Source of the DNA: an uncultured Brachyspira sp.
GTDB lineage: Bacteria; Cyanobacteriota; Vampirovibrionia; Gastranaerophilales; Gastranaerophilaceae
Length of the DNA stretch: 21,892 nt
Direction of reading: 5' to 3'
NCBI GenBank assembly: GCA_900321895.1
Contig: ONYB01000037.1
Coordinates: forward strand, 1-21,892
Made by a program: the position numbers and the translations under genes. This document shows positions 21,023 through 21,892 of the stretch, one piece after another. The notes beneath the pieces are model-generated. The model did no database searches, was not told where the DNA came from, and saw only the letters and a program-made list of their open reading frames with translations. Positions within the stretch are counted from its first letter, which is position 1. The number at the start of each line of letters is the position of its first letter.

Positions 21023-21892
21023 TTAATCACCTAAGCAAACCGCCTGATTGGGGCGGTAGCCGCGGTAGCTGGTGCCCCAGGTCGAGTACGTAGTGAAGAA
21101 GTTCCTGGAGTATGCGTAGTCGGAGCTGCTCTCCTCACCCGACCAAAGGTAGAAGTACGGAGTAAGTCCTAGAGATTTGGCGGTTGAAGAGTTGGAATCA
21201 AATTGAATACCTGTTTTGTTTTCTCTTGCTCCAATGCTTGGATTGCCTACGTATAGTTGGCTTGCCAGTTCACCTAATTGTGCCATTGTCGGCATTTTGG
21301 ATACTCCTCCGCATTGTTTTACTGCTCCTGCCCAATAGTCTTGTTCATAATAGCAGGCTTTTATTCCCAGTTTGCCTTCGGCTACAGCTGCTTCGCATTC
21401 TGCTTTTGTCAGTGGTTTTGGTGTGAATGGAGCGGTATAACATGTGCCTCCTACTTCAAATGCACAACTGCTTCCTAGCCCACTTGCCATGCCTAAAGTA
21501 ATAACATCATCTCCTAATTTATTTGGTCTTGCTCCACCATTCCAGTCATATACACCCGACAAACAAACCAAAGAATTAGACTTTCCGCTTGATTGGTTGT
21601 ACTGCAAGCCTGCATTGTTTGGGTCAAAGTTACAGTTCTTATCATAAGATAAAATCATCGGAGTTCCGTCGGCAGTAACAATTCCGACCGTATCTGCCCA
21701 GCTATCAGGTTCGCCTATTTTTAATGTTTTTGCTGTCTTTGTTTTAGAAATTTCCCAAGGTTTGTCTTTTCCGACATCTACTTCTGTTGTGCCCCAACAT
21801 TCTGCTAAATGGCTGTTATCGCAAACCTTTGCGATACTCATGTGCTTTTTCATCTCTTGCACAAATGCCATTGTATCAGGATAACCGATTAA
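21023..21892 (-). CDS. Pseudopilin-like surface protein with C-type-lectin/DUF1566-like tail, candidate DGR target (N-terminus beyond window)
   Basis: 290 codons are visible and the frame stays open to the window edge, so the N-terminus is missing. The internal ATG at 21871 has no SD and is unlikely to be the start. The body is Cys-rich (CDNS, AECW, SYDKNC, CYTAPF, KACYYEQD) and has GVYDWNGGARPNKLGDD. This resembles the DxNG..PN..G.D segment of type IV pilin or pseudopilin-like proteins, so a prepilin leader may lie just outside the window. The tail has PTMAQLGELASQLYV, YLWSGEESSSDYAYSRNFF and RPNQAVCLGD, a DUF1566/formylglycine-generating-enzyme-like lectin pattern. The last ~140 bases are far richer in G+C than the rest and use NNC codons, pointing to a diversity-generating retroelement variable region. 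It converges on pgk. Confidence 0.75.
   Translation of the reverse strand, partial: LIGYPDTMAFVQEMKKHMSIAKVCDNSHLAECWGTTEVDVGKDKPWEISKTKTAKTLKIGEPDSWADTVGIVTADGTPMILSYDKNCNFDPNNAGLQYNQSSGKSNSLVCLSGVYDWNGGARPNKLGDDVITLGMASGLGSSCAFEVGGTCYTAPFTPKPLTKAECEAAVAEGKLGIKACYYEQDYWAGAVKQCGGVSKMPTMAQLGELASQLYVGNPSIGARENKTGIQFDSNSSTAKSLGLTPYFYLWSGEESSSDYAYSRNFFTTYSTWGTSYRGYRPNQAVCLGD
21026..21165 (-). other. Candidate DGR variable region (VR)
   Basis: Bases 21041-21140 contain 62 G/C by hand count, against an AT-rich background. Codons here are overwhelmingly NNC: AGC, AGC, TCC, GAC, TAC, TAC, TCC, AAC, TTC, TTC, TAC, ACC, GGC, ACC, AGC, TAC, CGC, GGC, TAC, CGC. This is what adenine mutagenesis of AAC codons in a template repeat produces. 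The encoded segment is the surface of the C-type-lectin-like tail. The boundaries are approximate. No template repeat or reverse transcriptase is in the window. Confidence 0.6.
21039..21057 (-). promoter_or_regulatory. GC-rich hairpin near the 3' end of the candidate VR
   Basis: ACCGCC (21039-21044) pairs with GGCGGT (21052-21057) around a 7-base loop, 13 bases upstream of the stop codon in the coding sense. DGR target genes often need a GC-rich hairpin or cruciform close to the VR 3' end (initiation-of-homing region). Its role here is inference. Confidence 0.45.

Noticed and set aside
21023..21165. Recent horizontal transfer or assembly chimera explaining the GC-rich tail
   Set aside because: The frame continues smoothly into the tail and the shift is confined to the lectin-like segment with NNC codon bias, which fits retro-mutagenesis better. 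A chimera cannot be fully excluded without reads.
1..21892. CRISPR arrays, insertion sequences, rRNA genes, or a DGR reverse transcriptase/template repeat inside the window
   Set aside because: I looked for repeated spacers, transposase-like or reverse-transcriptase motifs (YxDD context) and a second copy of the GC-rich tail, and found none.

Overview
The window looks like a chromosomal segment from a low-GC, non-photosynthetic relative of the cyanobacteria, most like gut Gastranaerophilales (Vampirovibrionia, formerly Melainabacteria). This placement is inferred from gene content and style: a GH57 branching enzyme, a membrane-anchored YvcK, a fermentative iron alcohol dehydrogenase, Shine-Dalgarno (SD) led AT-rich genes, and a pseudopilin-like surface protein of a kind I associate with that group. 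No marker in the window proves the taxonomy.

Layout, left to right. A 3'-truncated tRNA-Asp (minus) is followed by a small gene of unknown role with a Cys-His-Asp papain/transglutaminase-like triad (+). It converges on a GH57 alpha-glucan branching enzyme (-). Next come rpsT (+) with its own promoter and terminator, then a minus-strand pair of a four-helix membrane protein and mtnA. A divergent intergenic region leads into a plus-strand run: a divergent PxpA/LamB-YcsF protein, YvcK/CofD-like, panB, panC and a two-helix membrane protein. rplJ-rplL follow with a leader RNA and a bidirectional terminator, detached from rplKA and rpoBC. On the minus strand lie a 1,297-residue double helicase and an overlapping Fe-S PD-(D/E)XK nuclease. 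Then come a small winged-helix protein, ftsH, an iron alcohol dehydrogenase and pgk (all +), each in its own transcription unit. The right edge holds the C-terminal part of a pseudopilin-like protein (-), open at the window end.

Two systems stand out. First, the last ~140 bp of the edge gene are sharply GC-rich (62 G/C in bases 21041-21140). They encode a C-type-lectin/DUF1566-like tail made largely of NNC codons and contain a GC-rich hairpin near the stop. This is the signature of a diversity-generating retroelement (DGR) variable region displayed on a pilin-like protein, although no reverse transcriptase or template repeat lies in the window. Second, the helicase carries a complete but catalytically degenerate SF1 helicase in its N-terminal half and an intact UvrD-type helicase in its C-terminal half, next to a single Fe-S nuclease. 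It looks like a rearranged AddAB recombination machine on two polypeptides.

The remaining genes are core functions: glycolysis and fermentation (pgk, alcohol dehydrogenase), glycogen branching, pantothenate synthesis (panB, panC), methionine salvage (mtnA), translation (rpsT, rplJ, rplL) and membrane protein quality control (ftsH). Most units end in clear intrinsic terminators, several of them bidirectional between convergent genes.
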